In this document: positions 7,668 to 15,572 of the stretch, one piece after another | Layout of the letters: the number at the start of each line of letters is the position of its first letter | How positions within the stretch are numbered: the first letter of the stretch is position 1 | From: CAZBBC01 sp964489835 | GTDB taxonomy: Bacteria; Calditrichota; Calditrichia; JAJRVZ01 | Assembly: GCA_964489835.1 (NCBI GenBank) | Contig: CAZBBC010000080.1 | Span: forward strand, 1 to 19,784 | Length of the DNA stretch: 19,784 nt | Reading direction: 5' to 3' | Notes under the pieces: generated by a model | What the model saw: the letters and a program-made list of their open reading frames with translations, nothing else | Told to the model about the DNA's origin: nothing | Databases searched by the model: none | Program-made: the position numbers and the translations under genes

Positions 7668-8735
7668 TTAAGCAACGGTTACATCATCACAGAGATATAC
7701 ATCCTGTATGCTATTGAGCAATTTGGCGCCCTCTTTCATCGGGCGTTGAAATGCCTTTCGTCCGGAAATTAATCCCATACCGCCGGCTCTTTTATTGATA
7801 ACAGCGGTAGTCACCGCCTCGCTAAAGTCATTTGAACCGGAAGCACCACCGGAATTGATCAGACCGGCACGTCCCATGTAATTATTGATAACCTGATATC
7901 GGGTTAAATCTATCGGATGGTCCGTTGTTAGTTCTGAATAGACTTTTTCATGTGTTTTTCCATACCCACCCAATTTTTTAGATACGGCCTTATATCCCTG
8001 GTTACTTTCCGGTAATTTCTGTTTGATAATATCAGCTTCGATGGTCACCCCAAGATGATTGGCCTGTCCGGTCAGGTCAGCAGCGGTATGGTAATCTTTG
8101 CCGTCAACTTTAAATGAAGGATTACGCAAATAGCACCATAAGACCGTCGCTAATCCGAGTTCATGGGCATACTGGAAAGCTTCACTGACTTCAATGATCT
8201 GTCGTCCCGATTCTTCCGAACCAAAATAAATTGTTGCACCAATCGCGGCAGCACCCATATCAAAGGCCTGATTAACATCAGCAAAAAGGATCTGGTCAAA
8301 GGTATTAGGAGCAGTCAACAGTTCGTTATGATTGATTTTTAATATAAAAGGAATTTTGTGCGCATATTTACGGGCAACAGATCCCAACACACCCAGTGTT
8401 GATGCACAGGCATTACAGCCACCTTCAATCGCCAGTTTAATAATATTTTCAGGATCAAAGTAAATCGGATTTGGTGCAAAAGAAGCCCCGGCAGAATGCT
8501 CGATGCCCTGATCCACAGGAAGAATTGACAGAAAACCGGTACCGGCAAGTCGTCCCGAATTAAAAATTGCCTGCAGGTTGCGCAAAACTGCAATCGGCCG
8601 GTCCGAAGGTATCCATACCCTGTCCACGAAATCAGGCCCTGGTAAATTTAGCAGTGATTTATCTACTGTTTTTGACTGGTGATCCAGATAATACGATGCT
8701 TGATCCCCTAAATATTCTTTAATGGTGTTAATCAT
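7668..8735 (-). CDS. fbaB: class I fructose-bisphosphate aldolase, FbaB/DhnA type
   Basis: Interconverts fructose 1,6-bisphosphate with dihydroxyacetone phosphate and glyceraldehyde 3-phosphate through a Schiff-base lysine, in cytosolic glycolysis or gluconeogenesis. The protein has 355 residues, close to the ~350 of E. coli FbaB, and shares long near-identical stretches with it as I recall: YHTAADLTGQANHLGVTI, SDHPID-like TTDHPIDLTRYQV, and the C-terminal RAGGMGLISGRKAFQRPM. The likely Schiff-base lysine is Lys238 in EADIIKQK. I choose the ATG at 8735 over an upstream in-frame start at 8771 because AAGGAGA (8741-8747) is perfectly spaced before it. It stands alone with its own terminator; the MITE-like element lies 42 bases upstream of the start and occupies most of the probable promoter region. 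Confidence 0.95.
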   Translation of the reverse strand: MINTIKEYLGDQASYYLDHQSKTVDKSLLNLPGPDFVDRVWIPSDRPIAVLRNLQAIFNSGRLAGTGFLSILPVDQGIEHSAGASFAPNPIYFDPENIIKLAIEGGCNACASTLGVLGSVARKYAHKIPFILKINHNELLTAPNTFDQILFADVNQAFDMGAAAIGATIYFGSEESGRQIIEVSEAFQYAHELGLATVLWCYLRNPSFKVDGKDYHTAADLTGQANHLGVTIEADIIKQKLPESNQGYKAVSKKLGGYGKTHEKVYSELTTDHPIDLTRYQVINNYMGRAGLINSGGASGSNDFSEAVTTAVINKRAGGMGLISGRKAFQRPMKEGAKLLNSIQDVYLCDDVTVA

Positions 8736-8777
8736 TGTTCTCTCCTTCTTAGACGATATGTAATTTATCACATTAAA

Positions 8778-9026
8778 TCATAAGTGTCCGGTTTAAAAAT
8801 TTTGACTAATGTTATGACTAAAAAAACTCATCCCCAAACCTGCGTCTAAGCCGCATCTTCAACCTTCTCTTAAGAAGAGAAGGGGCTCCCTAAAGTCCCT
8901 CTCTTTCCAAGAGAGGGATTTAGGGTGAGTTCTTTAAATTAAGTCCCAATGTTGGGATACTATCAAACTCACTTGATATTCCGGTATTTAATAATATTTT
9001 TCTAATTTTAAACCGGACACTTATGA
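8778..9026. mobile_element. MITE-like element, copy 1 (complete)
   Basis: A 249-bp non-coding element. The ends are perfect 21-bp terminal inverted repeats (8778-8798 and 9006-9026) with the core CATAAGTGTCCGGTTTAAAA. It is flanked by a direct repeat CATTAAA (8771-8777 and 9027-9033), consistent with a target-site duplication. The interior folds strongly: a 9-bp hairpin at 8863-8883 (CCTTCTCTT/AAGAGAAGG), a longer one at 8888-8925 built on CCCTCTCTT/AAGAGAGGG, and outer ACTCA/TGAGT arms. There is no transposase, so it would depend on one elsewhere. A second copy starts at 19698. Confidence 0.75.
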
Positions 9027-9082
9027 CATTAAATATAAACTTATAATATAAATGTTTTTTTTCACAAATAAAAGTCAAATAG

Positions 9083-9102
9083 GGTCAGTTTTTCATCTGA
9101 CC
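9083..9102 (-). terminator. possible terminator of the histidine kinase gene
   Basis: On the minus strand GGTCAG and CTGACC form a 6-bp stem with an ATGAAAAA loop, followed by CTATTTGACTTTT, about 40 bases past the kinase stop. The T run is poor. It may instead belong to the end of an insertion-sequence remnant that includes 9104-9117. Confidence 0.3.
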
Positions 9103-9103
9103 A

Positions 9104-9117
9104 TTTAAACCGGACAC
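9104..9117. repeat. solitary copy of the MITE end sequence
   Basis: TTTAAACCGGACAC repeats the inner part of the right-hand terminal repeat of the neighbouring element, in the same orientation, and continues CGATGA where the element has TTATGA. It may be the end of a related, otherwise lost element. Confidence 0.55.
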
Positions 9118-9140
9118 CGATGAGAGGAAATAATAAATTT

Positions 9141-11249
9141 TTATTCGACTGATTCTTGCTGCTGGTCCTTCAGGTAAACCGGAAGTAATATTTTAAATGT
9201 TGTCCCCTTCTCAAGTTCACTACTAACAGTGATCTGTCCGCCGTGTTCGAGAATGATCTGGTATACAATTGAGAGTCCTAATCCGGTGCCGTTAGGTTTT
9301 GTGGTATAAAAAGGATTATACATATTATTCAGTGTTTCACTATCCATTCCAATACCGGTATCAGATATCGTTATTTCATTATAAATATCGGAAAACAATT
9401 TAGGGATTCGCTGCCTTCGATCAATAATAGGTTGTGTCCCTTCCGGTAAACGAGCGCGAATGGTTAAAGTACCCCCGTCCTTCATCGCGTCGATGGCGTT
9501 TATTATCAGATTAAAAAACACTTGTTCGATCTGGTGAAAATCAACAAAGATCTCTTTAAGATTTTTTGAATAAACCTCTTTAATGATAATATTATTGTCT
9601 TTTATTTTTCTGCGAAATAAAGGTAGTACTTCCCTTACAATGTCTGGTATTTTGCTGCGTACAGGATTTGGTCTTTGCGGTCTGGCATAGGAGAAAAAAG
9701 ATTTAAGCAAAACATCCAGTCGGTTAACCTGCCGGACAATACGCTCGATATATTCGACTTTGGAATCAGCATCTCCCAGCTCTTCCTGTAGAGTTTGGGC
9801 CATAGCTTTGATACCGGCCAGTGGATTCCTTATCTCATGGGCTATACCGGAGGCAAGCACACCTAAAGATGCCATACGGTCCATGCGGATAATCTCTGCT
9901 TGTAATCGTTTGGTTTGCGATATTTCCATAAATGTCAGGGCATAAACAGTATTCTGAGTATTTTGAGAGATGGTGTATAGCGAATAACCGAGGTATAATT
10001 GGCGGATTGCCGGATGATTTACCAGCATTTCCTGACGTAAGAGCGGAACATCCCGGTTATTTAACAAACTGTTAATGATATCGAAAGCTTCATCTCCCAA
10101 CATATCCTTTAGCATTAATTTTTTTATATTATCTAACTCGAAGGTATTTTGGGCAAATTTATTTGCGTAGAGTAAATGATAGGTTCGGTCGAAAACAATC
10201 AATCCAAATCCGATGGCATCCAGAATATCTTTGCAAAAACGTGGTTCATAATCTTCAGTTTGATACAAATGGCTTGGGATTGTTATCGCAGAAAGTTCTT
10301 TTAAATTAAGAGACTTCAGATAAAAAGATTCCATACGATAAATGATCTTAGATAGGGCGATGAGACTCAACGCAAGATCATTTTCAGAAAAGTATTGCCT
10401 GTATAACTTATTGATAATTACCAGGACACCGCGCGGTTGCTGGAGCACCGTAATCGGTACAAAAAGGAGAGAATTAATTTCGAATCCTATAACCTCCTCC
10501 AATTCCTCTATAAACGGATCCAGCAGCATTTCTTCCTTTAGGATAAACGGGCTATTTTCCTGTATGGCACTTTTGACCTGGGAATTATGTATCTTAAAAT
10601 CTTTTTGTTTTTTTAGCTTATCCGCACGTCCAGAATATTCGTTGAAACGCAGTAAATTATTTTTCATGTCGGCAATAAAAAATATGGATTTTTCTGCCGC
10701 GAAAGTCAGCTCAATTTTATGAACAATCTGATCCTGTAGTATAAAATAAAATTCTTCGATGGAAGAAGCCTCTGTCAGTTTCTGTAACTGCAGGATATGT
10801 TCAATCTGGTAAATTAGTTTATGATTGCCTGTTAATAAATCCCTGTGATTATCCTGCTGTCGTTGCAAATCACCTAATGCGGCAAGATTCGTGACCATGG
10901 AATTAAATTCTAACTCAGTGAAAGGATCCTGGATTATACCGGAAGGTTTATCCTTTACCAATACTTCTATATTGGAAATTTCTTTATCTTTCAAGATATA
11001 CAAAAATGGAATCTCAACCAGTTCTTTTTCTGAGCGAAGTAGGGGTAAACTTTTAAAATTAGTGGTAGGAAAAGTGGTGATATCAAATATTAAAAGATCA
11101 AATTCATTGAACTTGATATATTTATTGGAGATATCTTTAAACTTAAAAGTTACTATTTTTCTGCGCGGGTCTTCGATTATTTGATCAAGATAACCAAGTC
11201 GTTGGTCATCACCTGAAAATAATCCTATGTTTATATAATTTAAATTCAT
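9141..11249 (-). CDS. sensor histidine kinase, REC-like/GAF/PAS/HisKA/HATPase
   Basis: A 702-residue soluble kinase with no membrane segment. Residues 1-125 look like a receiver domain: acidic pair Asp14-Asp15 and Asp56 at the strand end, but Gln107 stands where the conserved Lys of the KP motif should be, so it may be a pseudo-receiver. A GAF domain follows (about 155-300) and then a PAS domain (about 335-440). HisKA has His471 in ASGIAHEIRNPL, and the ATPase has the N box NLIINAIDAM (580-589), SDTGIGM (629-635) and TKPNGTGLGL (650-659). The kinase core is NtrB-like. The start is fixed by in-frame TAA and TGA codons right before the ATG; no Shine-Dalgarno is visible. It follows the Crp gene by 66 bases. 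No response regulator is encoded nearby, so its partner is unknown. Confidence 0.9.
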   Translation of the reverse strand: MNLNYINIGLFSGDDQRLGYLDQIIEDPRRKIVTFKFKDISNKYIKFNEFDLLIFDITTFPTTNFKSLPLLRSEKELVEIPFLYILKDKEISNIEVLVKDKPSGIIQDPFTELEFNSMVTNLAALGDLQRQQDNHRDLLTGNHKLIYQIEHILQLQKLTEASSIEEFYFILQDQIVHKIELTFAAEKSIFFIADMKNNLLRFNEYSGRADKLKKQKDFKIHNSQVKSAIQENSPFILKEEMLLDPFIEELEEVIGFEINSLLFVPITVLQQPRGVLVIINKLYRQYFSENDLALSLIALSKIIYRMESFYLKSLNLKELSAITIPSHLYQTEDYEPRFCKDILDAIGFGLIVFDRTYHLLYANKFAQNTFELDNIKKLMLKDMLGDEAFDIINSLLNNRDVPLLRQEMLVNHPAIRQLYLGYSLYTISQNTQNTVYALTFMEISQTKRLQAEIIRMDRMASLGVLASGIAHEIRNPLAGIKAMAQTLQEELGDADSKVEYIERIVRQVNRLDVLLKSFFSYARPQRPNPVRSKIPDIVREVLPLFRRKIKDNNIIIKEVYSKNLKEIFVDFHQIEQVFFNLIINAIDAMKDGGTLTIRARLPEGTQPIIDRRQRIPKLFSDIYNEITISDTGIGMDSETLNNMYNPFYTTKPNGTGLGLSIVYQIILEHGGQITVSSELEKGTTFKILLPVYLKDQQQESVE

Positions 11250-11315
11250 TCATTACTTATTTATTGCATTTTCCGGTGGTGCCTGCACCCTCGTGTGGCA
11301 AATAATCATGGCGGT

Positions 11316-11993
11316 TCAGGAAAATTCAGATCGAAACGATTCATAATCCAATATGATTAGTCGGCTACCTTCTTTTTTTAAGTAACCCTGTTTAGATAGA
11401 GTTTTTAATACACGGGAAATCGTTTCCCGACTGGTTCCCGCCATATTGGCCAAATCCTGCTGCGGTGGTAATCTTGGTATTTCGACCTGTCCCATATGAA
11501 TTTTTCCAGAATCATCGGCAATTCGCAGTAAGGTGCTGGCCACTTTGCCTGTAGCGTTTTGTAGTGATAAACTTTTTATCTGTGAATCGCTCCGTCGTAG
11601 TCGATGTGCTAATTCTTTTAATAAATTAATCGCAATCTGCGGATAATCGCGAAGCATTTTAAGAAAATCTTCCCTTCTAACTATCATAATCTTTGAATCT
11701 TCAAGCGTAACCACGTTTGCCGATCGATTCTGACCATCAAGAATGGACATTTCACCAAAAAAATCACCTTCACTAAGAATAGATAAAATAACTTCTCTTC
11801 CATCCTCGCTAATACGCGAGATTTTCACCCGTCCGTCCAGTATGATGAACATGGTTGAGCCGATCTCTTCTTCAATCAGGATCATATTATCTTTTTTATA
11901 GATCTGACGTACCGCCAGTTTGACGATCTCCTTCAGATCCTCCTCTGCTAATTCAGAAAAGAGAGGAATATACTTTAAAACCGAGATATCCAT
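11316..11993 (-). CDS. Crp/Fnr-family transcription regulator
   Basis: A 225-residue regulator: a cyclic-nucleotide-binding fold (about 10-125), a dimer helix and a winged helix-turn-helix (about 176-215; QQDLANMAGTSRETISRVLK). The pocket motif FGEMSILDGQNRSA keeps Gly80, Glu81, Arg90 and Ser91, which match the ribose/phosphate contacts of Crp, so binding of cAMP or a related nucleotide is plausible. There are no cysteines, which rules out Fnr-type iron-sulfur sensing. AAAAGG (12000-12005) is the likely ribosome site. It lies 15 bases after the SPOR gene and ends in TGA, showing that UGA is a stop here. It could sense lipid, redox or nucleotide signals; the target genes are unknown. Confidence 0.9.
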   Translation of the reverse strand: MDISVLKYIPLFSELAEEDLKEIVKLAVRQIYKKDNMILIEEEIGSTMFIILDGRVKISRISEDGREVILSILSEGDFFGEMSILDGQNRSANVVTLEDSKIMIVRREDFLKMLRDYPQIAINLLKELAHRLRRSDSQIKSLSLQNATGKVASTLLRIADDSGKIHMGQVEIPRLPPQQDLANMAGTSRETISRVLKTLSKQGYLKKEGSRLIILDYESFRSEFS

Positions 11994-12008
11994 GGTCTAC
12001 CTTTTTGT

Positions 12009-12662
12009 TTATGGTATTATTATCCGATATGATAATTGATATTTTCGTTCAATTTCTTTGGCAATTCCCTCCGCCGCATCATAGTTATCATTCCCGGGAA
12101 TCCAGACACAATATAATTCCCCTCCTCCAATACTGCGCTTAACAACACTTGCTTCGATTTTTTTTCTCTTCAAAAACTGCGCCAGATCATCAGCATTCTG
12201 CCATACACCAAATGCGCCTACCTGGATCATATATTTTGGTTTTGTTTTATCTCCTATACTATCCTCAGTTTTACTATCGACTGCTTTATCAATAACTTTT
12301 GGTTGCGCAGGAAAATTAGTCTGAGAAATTTTTTTAAATTCACCTGCTCTGACATAAAATCCGAGGGCATAATAGTAGTCAGATATTTTTTCCGCCAGTA
12401 AATTTTTTAATGGTGCTTCTGATTTTTCTAATAATTTTTCATATACTTTAATCGCATTTTTACCATTATCGGTAAATATCGTCCTAAAAAATTCGATTTC
12501 GGGATCAGTCGTGTTGTTTTTCTCTAATTCCCTGAGCCGGTTTTCAAGTTTATTTATTTGTCTATCCTGATAAAAAGCAAAAAGATCGGCATGTTTTTGA
12601 GCATAAGAATAATTACTTAGAACAACGAGAAATATTAATGGCAGGACAATAAGGATTTTCAT
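12009..12662 (-). CDS. exported SPOR-domain protein
   Basis: A 217-residue protein with a signal peptide (1-21, ending SYA before QK), a helical charged middle (about 25-110) and a C-terminal SPOR domain (about 140-217; YMIQVGAFGVWQNADDLAQF). SPOR domains bind denuded peptidoglycan glycan strands, usually at the division septum. The protein therefore probably acts in the periplasm on the cell wall. The middle region may hold degenerate TPR-like helices. It sits between the lapB-like gene and the Crp gene, 57 and 15 bases away, suggesting one transcript. No clear Shine-Dalgarno is visible before the ATG. Confidence 0.85.
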   Translation of the reverse strand: MKILIVLPLIFLVVLSNYSYAQKHADLFAFYQDRQINKLENRLRELEKNNTTDPEIEFFRTIFTDNGKNAIKVYEKLLEKSEAPLKNLLAEKISDYYYALGFYVRAGEFKKISQTNFPAQPKVIDKAVDSKTEDSIGDKTKPKYMIQVGAFGVWQNADDLAQFLKRKKIEASVVKRSIGGGELYCVWIPGNDNYDAAEGIAKEIERKYQLSYRIIIP

Positions 12663-12719
12663 AGTAGCTGTCGGGAATTTTTAGCCCTGTTTGATGGCTG
12701 TTCGGGTGTTGATTGGTAT

Positions 12720-13775
12720 TTATGGAGTGCGTTGTTCAATTATTTTGAGGGCCAGATTTGCAGCCTCTTTAAACTGGCTTTTTTCCATGTAGACTTTGAC
12801 CAGTTGTAACTGGAGTTTAACAGAATCCACCTCCCTTTTCTGTGCTTCCTGCAAAATCTTCAATGACTGGCTATACTCTCCTTTTTTTCTGTAGATCTCT
12901 GAAAGGGCAATAATGGCAGGTAAATAATCCGGGTCTTTTTCTAAAATGGAAGCATATAATTCTTCAATTTTACTGAAATGGCCTTTTTCAAACCAGGCTT
13001 TTTCCAGACGGTCGAATGCCAGATGGGCTTTCTCAGGAACTTTTTTGCACAAATCGCTCCAGGCATTGATGGCATCTGTTCTTCTGTTTTCCCTTAAATA
13101 AGAATCACCCAGCAGCAGATAAGATTCCGCGCATTCTCTTTCAATTTTCAGCGCTTCTTTAAAAAGGATCCGCGCATCTTTTTCCTTTTCTTCTTCGACC
13201 AGTTTTTGGCCCTGTTTAACTTTCAGCCCGGCTAACTTTAACTTTCCTTTCTCCTCCCGCGATAATGTACTCTTACTTAAGATTTCAAAAGCCTCTTTCC
13301 AGTCTTCTCTATCCTCATAAATTTTTACAAGATAGGGTGTTGCCCAGTTAATGAAATTTTTATTTTCAATCAGCTGGTTTAGATAAATTTCGGATTTATT
13401 ATAATCCTTTGCGTACCAATAATCAAGGACCAGATTACGTTTCACCTCCATAACTTCGTTCGGTGTAAGATTCCCCCGCAGGGTCAGGTCTTTGTGTATT
13501 CTGATGGCATTTTTATATAATCCTTCATTTCTTAATATCGTGCCAAGTTTGATATAGGCATCAATATTCGCTGAGTTTTCACGGATGGCCTCTTTGAATT
13601 TTTCGATAGCCAGGCGATTTTCACCTTCTGCCATATGTTTTAAGGCTTGCACATACGGTTGATTCCCCTCCTTAACCACCTTTTTCCGTGTGTATACGGA
13701 GTAAAAAGCCAGAACAATGACAACGAGGAAAAGCAGAAGAATGACCCATATTTCAAATGATATTGTCGATTCCAT
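12720..13775 (-). CDS. lapB: LapB (YciM)-like membrane-anchored TPR protein
   Basis: A 351-residue protein with one N-terminal transmembrane helix (about 8-25) and then TPR repeats to the end. The first repeats (YVQALKHMAEGENRLAIEKF, LGTILRNEGLYKNAIRIHKD) follow the layout of E. coli LapB, where AIRIH is also found. E. coli LapB regulates LpxC turnover and lipopolysaccharide synthesis at the inner membrane, next to LapA; that role is inferred. The E. coli protein ends in a rubredoxin-like zinc ribbon with two CxxC pairs; this one stops at IIEQRTP and lacks it. It follows the lapA-like gene by 6 bases, the classical lapA-lapB order. It may be a generic anchored TPR protein if the lap relation is only structural. 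Confidence 0.75.
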   Translation of the reverse strand: MESTISFEIWVILLLFLVVIVLAFYSVYTRKKVVKEGNQPYVQALKHMAEGENRLAIEKFKEAIRENSANIDAYIKLGTILRNEGLYKNAIRIHKDLTLRGNLTPNEVMEVKRNLVLDYWYAKDYNKSEIYLNQLIENKNFINWATPYLVKIYEDREDWKEAFEILSKSTLSREEKGKLKLAGLKVKQGQKLVEEEKEKDARILFKEALKIERECAESYLLLGDSYLRENRRTDAINAWSDLCKKVPEKAHLAFDRLEKAWFEKGHFSKIEELYASILEKDPDYLPAIIALSEIYRKKGEYSQSLKILQEAQKREVDSVKLQLQLVKVYMEKSQFKEAANLALKIIEQRTP

Positions 13776-13781
13776 GGGGAT

Positions 13782-14129
13782 TTACTCCAGATCTGCGCCG
13801 GGATTTTGCCGGGGATTAATTTTTGTATCGGCATCGGGTATCTCATCAAGGGAAAGATTTCGCAAACCATCCAATTCATTTAAAAGTTTTGAACGTTCCT
13901 TCTTCAGCGTACGAATATCCGCCCGTGCATTTAATACGTAGGCTGACAGGAGGATAGCACCAACAATAGTACCGATAAAAAATGTTAAAAAAATGATAAC
14001 TATTATATTTACATCATGATAGATTTTTTGAAATAAATTAATCGTTACGTGTTGATCAAGGTTCATGGCAAAAAACCATAACAGGACCGCACCGATAATA
14101 ATCCATACAAATATTCCCAAGATACGCAT
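13782..14129 (-). CDS. lapA: LapA-domain (DUF1049) membrane protein
   Basis: A 115-residue protein with two transmembrane helices (about 3-22 and 42-66) joined by a short periplasmic segment (NLDQHVTINLF), then a charged coiled-coil tail (about 68-95; ARADIRTLKKERSKLLNELD). The layout, including the N...V.v.lF segment after the first helix, is that of the LapA domain family, inner-membrane proteins associated with LapB in lipopolysaccharide assembly control. GAGG sits five bases before the ATG. It is the first gene of the lapA-lapB-SPOR-crp-kinase run, and the 185 bases upstream probably carry the operon promoter, although I see no clear consensus site. Confidence 0.75.
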   Translation of the reverse strand: MRILGIFVWIIIGAVLLWFFAMNLDQHVTINLFQKIYHDVNIIVIIFLTFFIGTIVGAILLSAYVLNARADIRTLKKERSKLLNELDGLRNLSLDEIPDADTKINPRQNPGADLE

Positions 14130-14314
14130 AATATCCTCACACTTAAGGTTTTATATTTTCTATAAATTGCCTATCTGAAAAGTTAAATAATTTGCAAAAC
14201 AATTACAAGAGGAATGTAACTTAATTCTATTATATTACTAATAATCAAGTATTTACGCATTGAGCAAAACCATTCAGATAATATTAATATAAGTGTTTAT
14301 ATTTAATCCAGCCT

Positions 14315-15553
14315 CTATTCATATCGGAGCGCTTCGATCGGATTTAAATTGGCCGCTTTTTGGGCCGGCAAGAATCCAAAAATTATTCCCACCAGAACAG
14401 AAACAAAAAAGGCGATAAATACAGAAAAAAATGTAACAACGGTGTTTACGTCTGTCACTAAGGATATGGAATAAGAGATTGATAATCCTAAAAACACACC
14501 CAGTAAACCACCAGTAACACTAATCGTCATTGCTTCGATTAAAAATTGAGTCAGGATTTCTTTTTTCATAGCCCCAATCGCTCTTCTAACACCTATCTCC
14601 CGTGTTCTTTCCATAATCGTTGCCAGCATAATATTCATGATACCAATACCACCGACCAATAAAGATATCGCGGCAATTGAACCGAGTAAAAAATTATAAA
14701 TGCGTCGTTCTTTTTCTTCCTGTTTTAATAGTTCATACGGAATTATTATGCTATAGTCATCATTTTTAAAATGGCGTCTGTTTAATAGATTTTTAATGAC
14801 AGCCGTTACCTCCAGTAAGCGATTAGAGTCTTCCGCTCTGACAGTTATTTGTTTGATTTCACTTTCTAATTCATTTTCTTTTGTGAATCGATTATTAAAC
14901 GTCGTTAGAGGCATATAAATGTCATTATTAAGATCCCGTGAGGCCAATTCTCCCACAGTTTCAGTAAACAGAGATTTGTTTTTCAGTATGCCAATGACTT
15001 CGAACCATTGATCTTCAATCTTTATGCTTTTTCCAATTGGATTTTCATAGGGAAATAACTGTTTTGCTATAGCAGCGCCTAAAACACATACTTTGAGTTT
15101 TCGATTATAATGATCATTCGTAATAAATGTGCCTTCCTCAGTTGAATAATTAAGTATGTTTTTAAAATTTGGTGTAATACCAATAATATTCGCCTTACCC
15201 GATTTATCTTCATATTTTACTTCTGTATCTTTTTCTGCCTGTGGTGCAACATCTAAAACCGAGGGGATGATCTCTTTAATGGCATTGGCATCAGCGATTG
15301 ATAATCCCGGGGAAAACTTTGTTCGCACTTCTTCCAAATCCTCATCGCTGAGGTCCTTTTCCCGGACAATGATGTTGTTTATACCCAAATCTTTATATTT
15401 GGCGATAGCTTCCCGCTTGGCCCCCTCGCCTATCGATAACATAGCAATGACGGCGGCAACGCCAAATATAATTCCCAACATTGTCAGAAATGATCTGAAT
15501 TTATGCTGAAGTACTCCACTGAAAGCAAGGTGAATGTTTTCTTCAATTTTCAT
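14315..15553 (-). CDS. MacB/FtsX-type ABC transporter permease
   Basis: A 412-residue permease with the MacB layout: a first transmembrane helix (about 20-40; FRSFLTMLGIIFGVAAVIAM) followed by SIGEGAKREAI, a large periplasmic domain (about 45-280; MacB_PCD type) and a C-terminal FtsX domain with three helices (about 285-405), including GGIGIMNIMLATIMERTREI and the end AANLNPIEALRYE. It has no nucleotide-binding domain, so a separate ATPase is needed. It closes the operon after three adaptor genes, 19 bases downstream of the last, with AAAGG before the ATG. MacB-like pumps act with a MacA adaptor and TolC to export peptides, lipids, drugs or lipoproteins; the substrate here is unknown. Confidence 0.93.
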   Translation of the reverse strand: MKIEENIHLAFSGVLQHKFRSFLTMLGIIFGVAAVIAMLSIGEGAKREAIAKYKDLGINNIIVREKDLSDEDLEEVRTKFSPGLSIADANAIKEIIPSVLDVAPQAEKDTEVKYEDKSGKANIIGITPNFKNILNYSTEEGTFITNDHYNRKLKVCVLGAAIAKQLFPYENPIGKSIKIEDQWFEVIGILKNKSLFTETVGELASRDLNNDIYMPLTTFNNRFTKENELESEIKQITVRAEDSNRLLEVTAVIKNLLNRRHFKNDDYSIIIPYELLKQEEKERRIYNFLLGSIAAISLLVGGIGIMNIMLATIMERTREIGVRRAIGAMKKEILTQFLIEAMTISVTGGLLGVFLGLSISYSISLVTDVNTVVTFFSVFIAFFVSVLVGIIFGFLPAQKAANLNPIEALRYE

Positions 15554-15572
15554 TATGCCTTTCTTACTTGTA

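Noticed and set aside
10342..10722. 126-residue plus-strand frame inside the kinase gene
   Set aside because: It is antisense to the GAF domain coding region and has serine-rich shadow composition.
14286..14303. AATATAA/TTATATT hairpin as terminator after the permease gene
   Set aside because: The stem contains only A-T pairs and no T run follows, so it is too weak to call.
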